Made by a program: the position numbers and the translations under genes
Shown: piece by piece, positions 54,328 to 63,592 of the stretch
How positions within the stretch are numbered: position 1 is the first letter of the stretch
How the letters are laid out: each line of letters starts with the position of its first letter
The notes under the pieces: generated by a model
What the model was told of the DNA's origin: nothing
What the model saw: the letters and a program-made list of their open reading frames with translations, nothing else
Databases searched by the model: none
NCBI GenBank assembly: GCA_002709075.1
Contig: PAPV01000015.1
Coordinates: 108,122-172,121 of the forward strand
DNA length: 64,000 bases
From: Rhodospirillaceae bacterium
GTDB taxonomy: Bacteria > Pseudomonadota > Alphaproteobacteria > MPNO01 > UBA2964
Reading direction: 5' to 3'

Positions 54328-55928
54328 TATTTTTTTCCATCCAAAAAATGGCGAAGTTGAGATAATTTCTCTCCAGTTTCGAAATAACGACCCGTGACTG
54401 CTTTTTCAGCCTCATCTTCGTTTTCTGATGTCCAGGCTGAAAGAGGATAGCCATGCCATGGTTCTTGGAGGTTTAATTTGGGAAGACCCAATGAGTCCCA
54501 TTTTTTTTTCGCGCCTTCCATATAATTTCTTCTTGGTAGCGAAACTGGAGGATAAGGATGTTCTCTACATGCGTTAATGAGAAGAGCTGATGCACCTTTT
54601 CCATCTGGATATAGACGGTCGTTTTCCGATAGCATAGGGGAAACTGAGGGATCAAGCCTCGGCAATTTGCCACGAATTATTTCTACATCACGATGCGGTT
54701 GCATCGAATAAGAAAGAGCCCACAATATAGCATCCATCGAATCCGGGTCGACATCAGAGTCTACAGTAATAAATATTTTACCAAGTGAAGAGTCAAATCC
54801 AGCAGCTGAGTGCAAAGCCTGCCATGGCTGGCCTTGAGTAGGGCTGTTTAATTGGATAACAAACATCATATTACAACTTGCCATCTCGTGGCATGCAACT
54901 TTCTTTACTGATGGAATATTACAATTGTTTTTCAAATGATTGAGATAAATACCATCAAATGCCGCCTTTCTCATCACGGTACTCTCAGATGGAGGAAACT
55001 CCGAAATAATTCCTTGGTAGATTGGTTGATCTCTCCAGCTAATAGACGTTACTTCGAGCACTTTTTCAATTTTGCGCGGTCCTAAATACCCACTTGCTTC
55101 TCCAAATGGCGCTTCAGGCTCTAAAAAATCTGTTCTAACTCTCCCCTCGATTACGATTTCGGCATTAGCGGGAACCTGACATTGATTTGTTTCAGCATCC
55201 ACCACATCTATTGGTTTACCATTGAGGGCGCCAGCTATTCCATACTCATCAACACCATAGGGGACCTTAGCCGCTGCGGACAATAAAAGTGCTGGTGGTC
55301 CTCCTATAAAAATAGCCACATCAAGATGCTGACCCATTCTTCGGGCCTTTTCCCATTGAATATGCAAATGCTGTGTATTCACGTCGGTGGCACACCCAAT
55401 CCGATCTCGAGATTTAACCATGCCACGATAAATTCCAAGATTATTTGTGCCAGTTTCAGGGTCACGAGTTACCCAAGTTCCGGCGGTTATAAACGGTGCA
55501 GGATCAAATCCAGGCGTAGAAATCAAGTGCGGAAAACGATCAATTCCTTCACCTAGATTTGGTTTGGTAGAAACATTAAGCTTAATTGGGGCTTCTGTTT
55601 TAGTTACAACATTGGGCTGCAAATGATTACCCAGAACCCCCGCCCATTTTGCACTAATTTCGTCAACATAAGTCCCAAGAGCCGCAGCATATACAGTGCG
55701 TGAAGATCCTAAAGATCCAACAACAATTGATCCCTCATACGTTTTTCCTCGAGAGTCAATAACATTCTGAAATAGAAATGCTTTGCGATCTTTCTCTTTG
55801 AGACCGCGAAATTGTAAACGAACCAGAGGCACTAGCTCGGTATCCTTACAGATTTCTTCTTCCACGACATGAAGAAGATTCAAGCTGTTAAGTTCGTTTA
55901 GATAATCCCGAAGATCATTATAAGCCAT
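54327..55928 (-). CDS. UbiD-family (prFMN-dependent) decarboxylase
   Basis: A 533-residue non-oxidative (de)carboxylase that uses prenylated FMN. FITAGTWVTRDPETGTNNLGIYR and LHIQWEKARRMGQHLDVAIFIGG form the prFMN/metal site; EAPFGEASGYLG carries the acidic triad residues. Substrates of the family are aromatic, heteroaromatic or alpha,beta-unsaturated acids. No UbiX-type prenyltransferase is in the window. Followed by the S66 peptidase with a 1-base overlap; SD is GGAA. Confidence 0.9.
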   Translation of the reverse strand: MAYNDLRDYLNELNSLNLLHVVEEEICKDTELVPLVRLQFRGLKEKDRKAFLFQNVIDSRGKTYEGSIVVGSLGSSRTVYAAALGTYVDEISAKWAGVLGNHLQPNVVTKTEAPIKLNVSTKPNLGEGIDRFPHLISTPGFDPAPFITAGTWVTRDPETGTNNLGIYRGMVKSRDRIGCATDVNTQHLHIQWEKARRMGQHLDVAIFIGGPPALLLSAAAKVPYGVDEYGIAGALNGKPIDVVDAETNQCQVPANAEIVIEGRVRTDFLEPEAPFGEASGYLGPRKIEKVLEVTSISWRDQPIYQGIISEFPPSESTVMRKAAFDGIYLNHLKNNCNIPSVKKVACHEMASCNMMFVIQLNSPTQGQPWQALHSAAGFDSSLGKIFITVDSDVDPDSMDAILWALSYSMQPHRDVEIIRGKLPRLDPSVSPMLSENDRLYPDGKGASALLINACREHPYPPVSLPRRNYMEGAKKKWDSLGLPKLNLQEPWHGYPLSAWTSENEDEAEKAVTGRYFETGEKLSQLRHFLDGKK

Positions 55929-56037
55929 AATAATTCCGTTATTTGTAATTGATGGTGTCTTTTTTTAAAGATACAGTAAATTTAAACCTATTGAAGTCTA
56001 AACAGAAAAATATTAAAAAGTTTTTACAAGTTTCAAG

Positions 56038-57042
56038 TTAAACAAGGGAAGACTCTCCAAAAAGTTTTTTAGGATTTATTTCTCCTATGGTAATTATTTC
56101 TTCCTCAGAAAATTTAGATTTCTGAAGAATACCCAATGGATCAGGGTCACCTGGAGGAAACGGTGCATCCGTGCCTATAACCATCTGGTCAATCCCAACT
56201 GTTTGACGGAGGTATTGCAAAGCTATATCAGAGTGCAGAATTGTGTCATAATACATGCGCTTCAAATAGCTTGACGGAGTATGTTTGCAAATTGTGCCAG
56301 TCATTTTAGGTGATGATGCCTGATACATTCGATCAAATCTTCCTATCAACCAAGGGAGCCCCCCCCCACCGTGGCTTAAAATTAATTTTAAGTCCGGAAA
56401 TTTATCAAGCACACCAGCGGATATAAGAGATCCAACCGTCAAAGACGTGTCACTCGTGTAAGCTACAATTTGAGAAAGAGAAAATTTACGTTCTCTTATT
56501 GATGGCACCGGATTAACCGGATGTATAAACACAGGGGCTTTTAATTTTACACAGGTGGCCCAATACTCATCCAAATCACATTCACCCAAATTCTTTCCAT
56601 CAATGTGAGCGGCGACAACACCTCCTATAGCACCAAATTTCATCGCACGTTCAAGTTCCTGTGCGGCCAATCCAGCATTCTGCAATGCCCCGGAAGCCAT
56701 CCAGGAAAATTTATCAGAATGCGAAACGCATAATTCACCAAGAGTATCATTGAGAATTTGATGCCATTGATGTCCCTTTGTGGGAGAGAGCTCATAGCCA
56801 AAGATATCTGTCCATATAGTTAATACCTGTCTATCAATCCCAATTTGATCCATTTCCGCTATTCGTGTTGAAACGTCGCTCAGCGATTCAAAAAATGGTC
56901 TGACTTGTAGACCTGATGGAAATCTACAACAGTAACAGCCTGGTTCTGTCTCAATTAAGTTAATATCAAACTCACACCCGCGTTTAGACAGTTCATTAAT
57001 TGCAGACTTTGGAACGAAGTGTGCGTGTACATCAACTATCAT
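56038..57042 (-). CDS. amidohydrolase-2 family (ACMSD-like) metal-dependent enzyme
   Basis: A 334-residue TIM barrel. Metal ligands: VDVHAHFVP at the N-terminus, PVFIHPVNP, LILSHGGGGLPWLIGRFDR and IGTDAPFPPGDPDP near the C-terminus. The closest known chemistry is decarboxylation or hydrolysis (ACMSD, gamma-resorcylate decarboxylase). Its start overlaps the molybdenum hydroxylase gene by 11 bases, so the two are coupled and probably act in one pathway. Confidence 0.9.
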   Translation of the reverse strand: MIVDVHAHFVPKSAINELSKRGCEFDINLIETEPGCYCCRFPSGLQVRPFFESLSDVSTRIAEMDQIGIDRQVLTIWTDIFGYELSPTKGHQWHQILNDTLGELCVSHSDKFSWMASGALQNAGLAAQELERAMKFGAIGGVVAAHIDGKNLGECDLDEYWATCVKLKAPVFIHPVNPVPSIRERKFSLSQIVAYTSDTSLTVGSLISAGVLDKFPDLKLILSHGGGGLPWLIGRFDRMYQASSPKMTGTICKHTPSSYLKRMYYDTILHSDIALQYLRQTVGIDQMVIGTDAPFPPGDPDPLGILQKSKFSEEEIITIGEINPKKLFGESSLV

Positions 57043-59332
57043 TTGTTTTTGCCCGGTTGAGTGATTTACAGATCAAAGCTGGAGTAATTGGTAAACTTGT
57101 AATATTTGTTTGTTTTGTCTTAAGTGCTTGGCAAACTGCATTGGAAACCGCAGCTGCGACTGCAACAATTCCACCTTCACCCGCCCCTTTAAAACCCATC
57201 GGGTTCAGTTTCGAAGGTGCATCCTCTAGGGCGATAGCGGTAATATCTTTAGGTACAATATCGGAGGTAGGCAGCAAATAGTCAGCCAATGTTCCTGTAA
57301 TCAACTGACCGGAATTATCATAAATCATATGATCTAGCATTGTTCCACCAAGACCCTGAACGACCCCACCAACAGCCTGTCCCCGTACCATTGCAGGATT
57401 CAATGCACGGCCAATTTCTTCAGTCAAGACGTAACGTAAAACTTCAATAGCACCAGTCTCTGGGTCCACAGCAACCAAAGCTGCATGAGCGCCGTAGGAC
57501 CATGAAATTTTTTTCTTGTTATCAAAAGATCCATCTGCTTCTAATTCATCGAATGTTGAAAGGCGCGAAAGTGAGAGGACTTCACCATCTGAACGTCTTA
57601 CTGCACCTCCACTATAAGATAGACTATCCTTGGACGTATTCCAACGCAACGCAGCAATCTGCAGTGCGCGGTCGCATATGTTTTCTGCAGCTATTCGGGT
57701 TGCATTTCCAGCCATCACAGTGTTCCTAGAATGAAAAGTGCCGCCTCCATTTTCCAATAAGTCAGTACTTCCATGCCGAACAATTATACCATCTATCGGA
57801 ATTTCTAAAACTTCCGCGCATATTTGTGCTAGAGCTGTCTCCGTGCCTTGACCCATTGCTGATGCTCCGGTGCAAACTTCTACCCTACCGTCCGGTAATA
57901 TTTTAATGCGGGCTGTTTCAGGTGGACCAGCGGCACTACTCTCTATAAAGCACGCAAGTCCTAAACCAAGAAAACGTCCGTTGTTATCACATTTTCCCTG
58001 ATTTTTAATCCAATCATAATAACTCGTTTCATCAAGAAGCCTTTCTAATGCCGCGCCGTAATTTCCATGATCATAAGTGGCATCTTGATCACCAGGAACT
58101 AACTCACCAATGCGATACGGCAATTCAGAGGGCATTAACAAATTACGCCGTCTTATTTCAGCAGGGTCAATTTCTAAATCCGTTGCCATTAAATCTAACA
58201 AACGTTCTCGACAGAAATTGGCCTCAAATCGTCCTGGACCTCTAAGAGTACCAACTGGTGTTTTATTAGTAACTAACGCCTGAACACTACAAAAAAATGC
58301 TGGGACCCTATATGGGCCTGGCAGAAATTGCGCTGCTTTTGATGGCACAACTCCACCATTAGTTCGGATATACGCACCAAGATCACCCTTTACATCTGCC
58401 CTCATTCCAAGAATAGAGCCATCACTTTTAGCTGCAATTTCTAACACACAGACTATATCACGTGAATGATTTGCCGATATCAAATTTTCTCGTCGGTCCT
58501 CTACCCACTTTACCGGTCGGCCACAACGGCTGCTCGCGATAGGTACCAGGTAATCTTCGGGATACAGTTCACCCCGAGAACCAAAACCGCCACCAACGTC
58601 GTGTTCTATCAAGACTACCGATTCCTCTTTTAGATTAAATGCCTTAGCCAGATGCTGCCGGTTAAACCATGTAACCTTGACAGAACCCTCCAATCTGAGA
58701 TTCCTTCCTGTTTCATCAAATTCGGCAATAAGTCCGCGGGTTTCAAGCGGACATGCTGAATGGCGATTGGTTGTAAATTTTTCCTTTCGGATATAGGCTG
58801 CTTTTTTAAATGCATAATCAAGATTGCCTCGACCAACCGTATAACTTGTCGCAATATTAGTGGATGGCCGATCGTGTAATATAATAGTATCCGTAAGTGC
58901 GCTATCAATGTTAGTTACTGCATCCAAAATTTCATAATCTACCTGTATTTTTGAAACTGCATCTTCGGCAAGATATCTATCCTCAGCTACTACTACTGCC
59001 ACAGGCTCTCCAACGTAACGAACCTTTTCTTCAGCAAGGGGGTGCTGAAGAAAATTTTCAAATCCCGCAAGAGGTGCAAGCCTTATGGGTATTTCTGGTT
59101 GCTTAAAACCTAGATTACTTGCAGAAAATACATCAATTACCCCATCGGAATCATTTGCTGCAGAGAGATTGATACTATTAATGTGGGCATGCGCGTGCGA
59201 ACTGCGTAAAACCGCCATGTTTGCCATATTAGGTAACACGACATCATCAACAAAACACCCTGTCCCTGTAAGAAACCTGTGGTCCTCGATACGGTTGATT
59301 GATTTACCTATATATTTGTGTCTTTCTGACAT
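57032..59332 (-). CDS. xanthine oxidase-family molybdopterin-binding subunit
   Basis: A 766-residue large subunit of a molybdenum hydroxylase. The N-terminal domain begins RIEDHRFLTGTGCFVDDV; Moco-binding loops include VGGGFGSRGELYPEDY and RGPGRFEANFCRERLLD; ASAMGQGTETALAQI is the second; the catalytic Glu is in GFKGAGEGGIVAVAAA. The FeS and FAD subunits usually beside it are absent here. Coupled to the amidohydrolase. Likely hydroxylates a ring or aldehyde substrate. Confidence 0.93.
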   Translation of the reverse strand: MSERHKYIGKSINRIEDHRFLTGTGCFVDDVVLPNMANMAVLRSSHAHAHINSINLSAANDSDGVIDVFSASNLGFKQPEIPIRLAPLAGFENFLQHPLAEEKVRYVGEPVAVVVAEDRYLAEDAVSKIQVDYEILDAVTNIDSALTDTIILHDRPSTNIATSYTVGRGNLDYAFKKAAYIRKEKFTTNRHSACPLETRGLIAEFDETGRNLRLEGSVKVTWFNRQHLAKAFNLKEESVVLIEHDVGGGFGSRGELYPEDYLVPIASSRCGRPVKWVEDRRENLISANHSRDIVCVLEIAAKSDGSILGMRADVKGDLGAYIRTNGGVVPSKAAQFLPGPYRVPAFFCSVQALVTNKTPVGTLRGPGRFEANFCRERLLDLMATDLEIDPAEIRRRNLLMPSELPYRIGELVPGDQDATYDHGNYGAALERLLDETSYYDWIKNQGKCDNNGRFLGLGLACFIESSAAGPPETARIKILPDGRVEVCTGASAMGQGTETALAQICAEVLEIPIDGIIVRHGSTDLLENGGGTFHSRNTVMAGNATRIAAENICDRALQIAALRWNTSKDSLSYSGGAVRRSDGEVLSLSRLSTFDELEADGSFDNKKKISWSYGAHAALVAVDPETGAIEVLRYVLTEEIGRALNPAMVRGQAVGGVVQGLGGTMLDHMIYDNSGQLITGTLADYLLPTSDIVPKDITAIALEDAPSKLNPMGFKGAGEGGIVAVAAAVSNAVCQALKTKQTNITSLPITPALICKSLNRAKTNDS

Positions 59333-59437
59333 AATAAAGAAAGCGTAAACCAGTCCTCCAAGCTCGGCAATGCACTACAACTTGCACAAAAGAGAATCTA
59401 GGTGAACAATAGAGAATAAATCTAAAAGGGTAGAAAG

Positions 59438-60247
59438 ATGGATTTAAACTTAGAGGGAAAAAAAGCGGTCGTTACCGGAGGAAGTGCGGGAATAGGTAAG
59501 GCCATAGCATATGCATTAGCCCGGGAGGGCGCTGATGTGGCAATCTGTGGTCGCAAAATCGGACCACTGGAAGAGGTGGCAAACGAAATCGCACTTCAGA
59601 CCAATCGAAAGATTTTTTTTGCATCCGCAGATCTAACTAAAACAGAAGATGCAAATACTTTTATTAAATCATCTGCAAACGAGCTTGGAGGGATTGACAT
59701 TCTAGTTAACAATGCAGGATCTGCCGCAGGCGGTGTTATCGAACATCTTTCTGATGAAGAATGGGAAGCCGCTTTGCAACTAAAATTTTTTGGATATGTG
59801 AGATGCACACGATCAGCAATTCCATATCTTAAAGAATCGGGAACTGGTCGTGTAGTCAACTTAATCGGAAACGACGGAATCAAGGAGTCCTACTGGGAGG
59901 TTGCACCCGGGGCTGCCAACGCTGCAGGTCAAAACCTTACGATTGCTCTCTCAGGGCAGTATGGCTCAGATAATATCAGCTTCTGCGCTGTAAATCCGGG
60001 CCCGGTTCGTACCGAACGTTGGTCTGGATTAGTAAATGCTATGGCACGCGACATGAACATTAGCCATGATGAAGCCGATCAGCTTGCACCCCGTTCGATT
60101 CCCCTCGGTCGGATTGCTGAGACACATGAAGTCGCTGACTTAGTAACCTATCTATGCTCACCAAAAGCTCATTTTGTTAATGGAACCATGATCGAAATTG
60201 ATGGTGGGCAACAAAAAGCATTGATGGATAAAGCTAGAGACAGATAA
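59438..60247 (+). CDS. SDR-family oxidoreductase, divergent active site
   Basis: A 269-residue Rossmann-fold protein. TGGSAGIG (13-20) and NNAG (91-94) are intact, but the catalytic region NLIGNDGIKESYWEVAPGAA has no YxxxK; aligned on the NAA that follows, Glu154 replaces the Tyr. It resembles the SDR at 37.6 kb in this respect. Divergent from the molybdenum hydroxylase, with the promoters in 59333-59437. Confidence 0.88.
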   Translation: MDLNLEGKKAVVTGGSAGIGKAIAYALAREGADVAICGRKIGPLEEVANEIALQTNRKIFFASADLTKTEDANTFIKSSANELGGIDILVNNAGSAAGGVIEHLSDEEWEAALQLKFFGYVRCTRSAIPYLKESGTGRVVNLIGNDGIKESYWEVAPGAANAAGQNLTIALSGQYGSDNISFCAVNPGPVRTERWSGLVNAMARDMNISHDEADQLAPRSIPLGRIAETHEVADLVTYLCSPKAHFVNGTMIEIDGGQQKALMDKARDR

Positions 60248-60272
60248 AAAAAGCCCCCGCTTTAGCGGGGGC
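60246..60272 (-). terminator. GC-rich intrinsic terminator
   Basis: Perfect 8-bp stem GCCCCCGC / GCGGGGGC with a 4-base loop; on the minus strand it is followed by seven T residues (the A-run at 60246-60252 on plus). It ends transcription of the TctC-like gene and may also stop the convergent SDR gene. The best terminator in the window. Confidence 0.9.
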
Positions 60273-60295
60273 CAAAAGTAAAAATTTCAGAAAAC

Positions 60296-61330
60296 TTATG
60301 ACTTTTTCGATCTCTTTTTAAAACCAACTCGATTCTTCATTTCTTGTATCACCTCAGGTGTTGCAGCATCAAAACCAGCCTTTATTAGCTTATTAATTTG
60401 GGCTGCAGTTACCGGAGAATGTTCAACCCTACGCTTTTTAATGTCTGCTATAAAACTCTTATCAAATAACATTGTAGTGAATGCTTTCCTAAGAATTTTA
60501 ACAACCTTTTTCGGTGTGCCTGGCGGTACATAAAAAGCCTGACCAACCTTAAGATTCATGTTTAGGACGTCATACATTTTCTTATTCATAGAACCTGGTT
60601 TAAGCAAATCATCAAGATGGGGAACACCTTTTGCGGATGGATGATTAGACCTAGGACCATACATCAAAACTGGAATGATAAGTTTTTTTGGCAACCAGTC
60701 TGGCCTAACACCAGTAAATCCAGATAGGAAGTTACTTCTTCCCATGGTTTCACCCTTCTCTACAGATACATTAAGCCTACCGCCACCTTTGTAGCCATAT
60801 ATAATCTTCATTTTTGTGCCTAATGTTGAATTTATCAAACGTGGAAAAATGGAACCATTAGAGGCAAAACCAGTCGATGCTATGGTTGTCTCTTTTTCCT
60901 GAATTTGCGAGAGTTTGGTTATTCCATGCGTATGCCAATAAAATATACCTGCAGATCTCGCCGCTGGTGCTCCCAGCCAATTAAATTTTCGTGCATTGAA
61001 TGGTACTTTACGAACCATTGGAGTTGTTATAGCCCCAGGTGCTATCATTGCTACAACTGTACCATTTTTCGGAGCTACATTAGCCATAAAACCTGCTGAC
61101 TTTGCTCCACCACTTCCTGGCATATTCTGAATAAGAGTCTTTGGTCCTCCAGGAATAAACTTACCAAAGTTGCGCTGAACAAGCTGACAATAAACATGGT
61201 AAGTGCCACCTGAACCTGATGGAACCTGCACGGTTATTGTCTTTCCAGCAAAATAATCGGATGCACCTACTTGCGACGAGAATGCCGCGAGAACCAACAC
61301 AGCCGAAGCTAATTTTAGTTCTTTTCTCAT
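60296..61330 (-). CDS. tripartite tricarboxylate transporter (TctC/Bug) binding protein
   Basis: Periplasmic binding protein, about 344 residues after the chosen start. Signal peptide MRKELKLASAVLVLAAFSSQ ending near VGASD, then the Bug fold with ITVQVPSGSGGTYHVYCQLV and NMPGSGGAKSAGFMANVAP. Captures an organic acid for a TctAB-type carrier, but no tctA or tctB is next to it. The ATG at 61330 has AGGGAGGT upstream, better than the ORF start 14 codons earlier. Confidence 0.9.
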   Translation of the reverse strand: MRKELKLASAVLVLAAFSSQVGASDYFAGKTITVQVPSGSGGTYHVYCQLVQRNFGKFIPGGPKTLIQNMPGSGGAKSAGFMANVAPKNGTVVAMIAPGAITTPMVRKVPFNARKFNWLGAPAARSAGIFYWHTHGITKLSQIQEKETTIASTGFASNGSIFPRLINSTLGTKMKIIYGYKGGGRLNVSVEKGETMGRSNFLSGFTGVRPDWLPKKLIIPVLMYGPRSNHPSAKGVPHLDDLLKPGSMNKKMYDVLNMNLKVGQAFYVPPGTPKKVVKILRKAFTTMLFDKSFIADIKKRRVEHSPVTAAQINKLIKAGFDAATPEVIQEMKNRVGFKKRSKKS

Positions 61331-61468
61331 AATATTAACCTCCCTTTTTTCTTTAGTTGATTTCAAACGCACTTAAATTTTCTATTATTTCGAATGAAAC
61401 CGCGTTTAGTCTAGCAATAAGAATAGGCGACGTCTAATCTATTTGAAAATAAATTATCTAATCTATAA

Positions 61469-62359
61469 TTAGAAAGATGTATGTTCGTTGGGTGGCGGTC
61501 CAACAGGAAATTGAGAAATCGTTACATTTTCCTCCTCAATATCAAATTGCATAAGGTCAGAACCAACAATCAATGCTCCATCATAAGTCGATCGAGTTGC
61601 GGGAATAAGATCATTCACTGTCGCTGATCCAAATAATAGAATATGCGTGTACACAGCAAGTTTCGGTCGGGTGCGCCCAAATACTCTTCCTGCATCCTCA
61701 GGAATGGTATGATTGCGACGTATACGTTCTAAATTTCTACGTTCTACACCCTGACCCATTCCATGCGTTACTTCATGAATTAACAGATGAAGATTTTGTG
61801 AGTGTTTAATTAAATTCTCATTAAAAGTAGTATCACCAGAGATCACAATCGATCGATTTTGATAATCAATGCGGTAGCCAAATGCATCTAATTTTTCTCC
61901 ACCATGATCAACTTTAAATGCAGTTATAAAAATTTCATCTTTATCAAAAACAATTCCTTCTTCTATCTCTGTTGACTCAATTTTTACACCGTCATGTGGG
62001 TACGAATGACTGCGAACCTCAATATCAGTTGCAAATGCAAGCGGCAAATGTTCCATCATCTGGTGTGTCCCAACCGGACCAAGGACGGTAAGTGGTTTAA
62101 CTCTTTTTCCCCACGGTCGACCTATCCAGCCAGTAAGCCAGAGATCGACAAATCCAACAACATGGTCGGAATGATGATGTGTCAGAAACATTCCTGTAAT
62201 ATCAGAAAATGGAATACCCAATTGAAACAAACGTTGCATCGCCCCCCTGCCGGCATCAAATAAAAATTTTTCTGCGCCAACTTCCACTAAAGTACATGGT
62301 CCAAATCTATCGAGCACCGGTGGGGGGGCACCAGTGCCAATAAGTGTTACCCTGAACAT
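61469..62359 (-). CDS. metallo-beta-lactamase-fold hydrolase (RNase Z/arylsulfatase-like)
   Basis: A 296-residue soluble hydrolase. The zinc motif THHHSDH (His61, His63, Asp65, His66), then HEVTHG, ISGDTTFNENL (Asp) and VYTHILLFG (His) complete the binuclear site. It resembles the ribonuclease Z / MBL-arylsulfatase group; no signal peptide. AAGGTAA precedes the ATG. A tandem 12-bp repeat lies about 105 bases upstream. Confidence 0.88.
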   Translation of the reverse strand: MFRVTLIGTGAPPPVLDRFGPCTLVEVGAEKFLFDAGRGAMQRLFQLGIPFSDITGMFLTHHHSDHVVGFVDLWLTGWIGRPWGKRVKPLTVLGPVGTHQMMEHLPLAFATDIEVRSHSYPHDGVKIESTEIEEGIVFDKDEIFITAFKVDHGGEKLDAFGYRIDYQNRSIVISGDTTFNENLIKHSQNLHLLIHEVTHGMGQGVERRNLERIRRNHTIPEDAGRVFGRTRPKLAVYTHILLFGSATVNDLIPATRSTYDGALIVGSDLMQFDIEEENVTISQFPVGPPPNEHTSF

Positions 62360-62462
62360 AAGAGTTACCTTTGTTTCATTAGGCTCAAAAAACCCAAGGA
62401 ATCCAACTTTTATAACAGTTAAATGTTAAACCCTTTTATAGTTTGTGCCAACATTAATAACT

Positions 62463-62486
62463 TTTGTTACAACATTTGTTACAACA
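62463..62486. repeat. tandem 12-bp repeat upstream of the MBL gene
   Basis: TTTGTTACAACA occurs twice head to tail without a gap. Each unit contains the short inverted repeat TGTT-AC-AACA, so the pair looks like a possible operator for the minus-strand MBL gene about 105 bases away. No regulator is identified. Confidence 0.6.
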
Positions 62487-62622
62487 AGGTATCTGTTATT
62501 CTGAAAGATTTAAACTCTGCTACGTGAGACAAGACACCTACTAAAAAAATACAGCTAGCATTTATATTATATATATGAGGTACGAAATGATTAGCTAAAT
62601 ATCAGAAGCTATCATCATGTAA

Positions 62623-62642
62623 AACTCATCAGTAATGAGAGT
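62623..62642. repeat. 20-bp direct repeat, copy 1
   Basis: An exact copy of the 20-mer at 63593-63612, beginning AACTCATCAG and ending AATGAGAGT. It lies 6 bases beyond the stop of the J-domain gene. CTCAT/ATGAG within it can form a 5-bp hairpin; on the minus strand it is followed by TTTT, so a weak terminator is possible. Confidence 0.75.
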
Positions 62643-62648
62643 GGTGTA

Positions 62649-63515
62649 TTAATTTCTACTTGAAGACAACCGTTTATGAAGATGAAGTAAATATCTCAGA
62701 TCCCATTTTTCTAAAATACCGTTGTCTAACCTAGTTTTATAATCCTTCATATCAGTTTTGGTATCTTTGTTCCCAATAACCATAATTCTATTAATTAAAT
62801 CGAGAACCTGAGCACACTCAACCTTATTTAGAGGCAAACGCATATCGTCTGTCTGTCTTCTGTTGGGACTATGAAAGAAATCAAACTTTTTTTTAATAAT
62901 GTTAATGAAATTTTCTACTTCTTGAGAACAAGGACTGCCTATAATTTTTACTGCCTTATTAACTTCTAATGCTACATCCCGTCGATTTTGTTGGATTGCT
63001 AATTCTACAAATTCATGAACTTTACGATTACTTCCAAAGTATCTTTCCAAAAATCCTTCTTTCATTCCCAATGCATATTTTGCCGCTGATGCAAAAGCTT
63101 TATGCTCTAAAAGAATAATTTGATAGGTCAGTGATAGTTCAGGCGAAAATTTATTCAACTCAATTCGAAGTTTTTCAGCGTCTGGATAAAACTCTGTAGC
63201 ATAATCCCAATTCTCTATTTTATTATCATGTCCTGCTGTAGTGGAGTCCCTGCTGTAGGTCTCCTGTTTGTAATCTCCCGCAGTGCCTTCATTATTTTCA
63301 CGACCTCCATCGTATTCTGCTCTTTTTTGCTCATCACCCAAGGTTTCGTATGCTTCGTTAATCTGTCGACTTATTCTTTCTGCCTCGACCTTGTCACCAG
63401 GATATACGTCGGGATGATATTTTTTAATTAGTGCCTTATAGACAGCTGACAAAGCTGCTGGCTCGATTGAAGGAAGCACACCAAGAATAGCGTAATAATC
63501 TTTTTTATCTGACAT
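62649..63515 (-). CDS. J-domain (DnaJ-like) protein with uncharacterised C-terminus
   Basis: A 288-residue protein: N-terminal J domain with DYYAILGVLPS, HPD motif in KKYHPDVYPG and AYETLGDEQKRAEYD (about 6-70); a Gly/Glu-rich linker; then a helical C-terminal domain (about 105-270) with ERYFGSNRKVHEFVELAI that I do not recognise by name. It lacks the Gly/Phe and zinc domains of DnaJ, so it is probably a specialised Hsp70 partner. Flanked by two identical 20-bp repeats. SD AGGAA. Confidence 0.88.
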   Translation of the reverse strand: MSDKKDYYAILGVLPSIEPAALSAVYKALIKKYHPDVYPGDKVEAERISRQINEAYETLGDEQKRAEYDGGRENNEGTAGDYKQETYSRDSTTAGHDNKIENWDYATEFYPDAEKLRIELNKFSPELSLTYQIILLEHKAFASAAKYALGMKEGFLERYFGSNRKVHEFVELAIQQNRRDVALEVNKAVKIIGSPCSQEVENFINIIKKKFDFFHSPNRRQTDDMRLPLNKVECAQVLDLINRIMVIGNKDTKTDMKDYKTRLDNGILEKWDLRYLLHLHKRLSSSRN

Positions 63516-63592
63516 AAGAAATTCCTATCATGTCAGGTTTAATTCATTAGCGAAAAGCATGCCATAAATTTGTAGCAAATGGTACAGGGATT

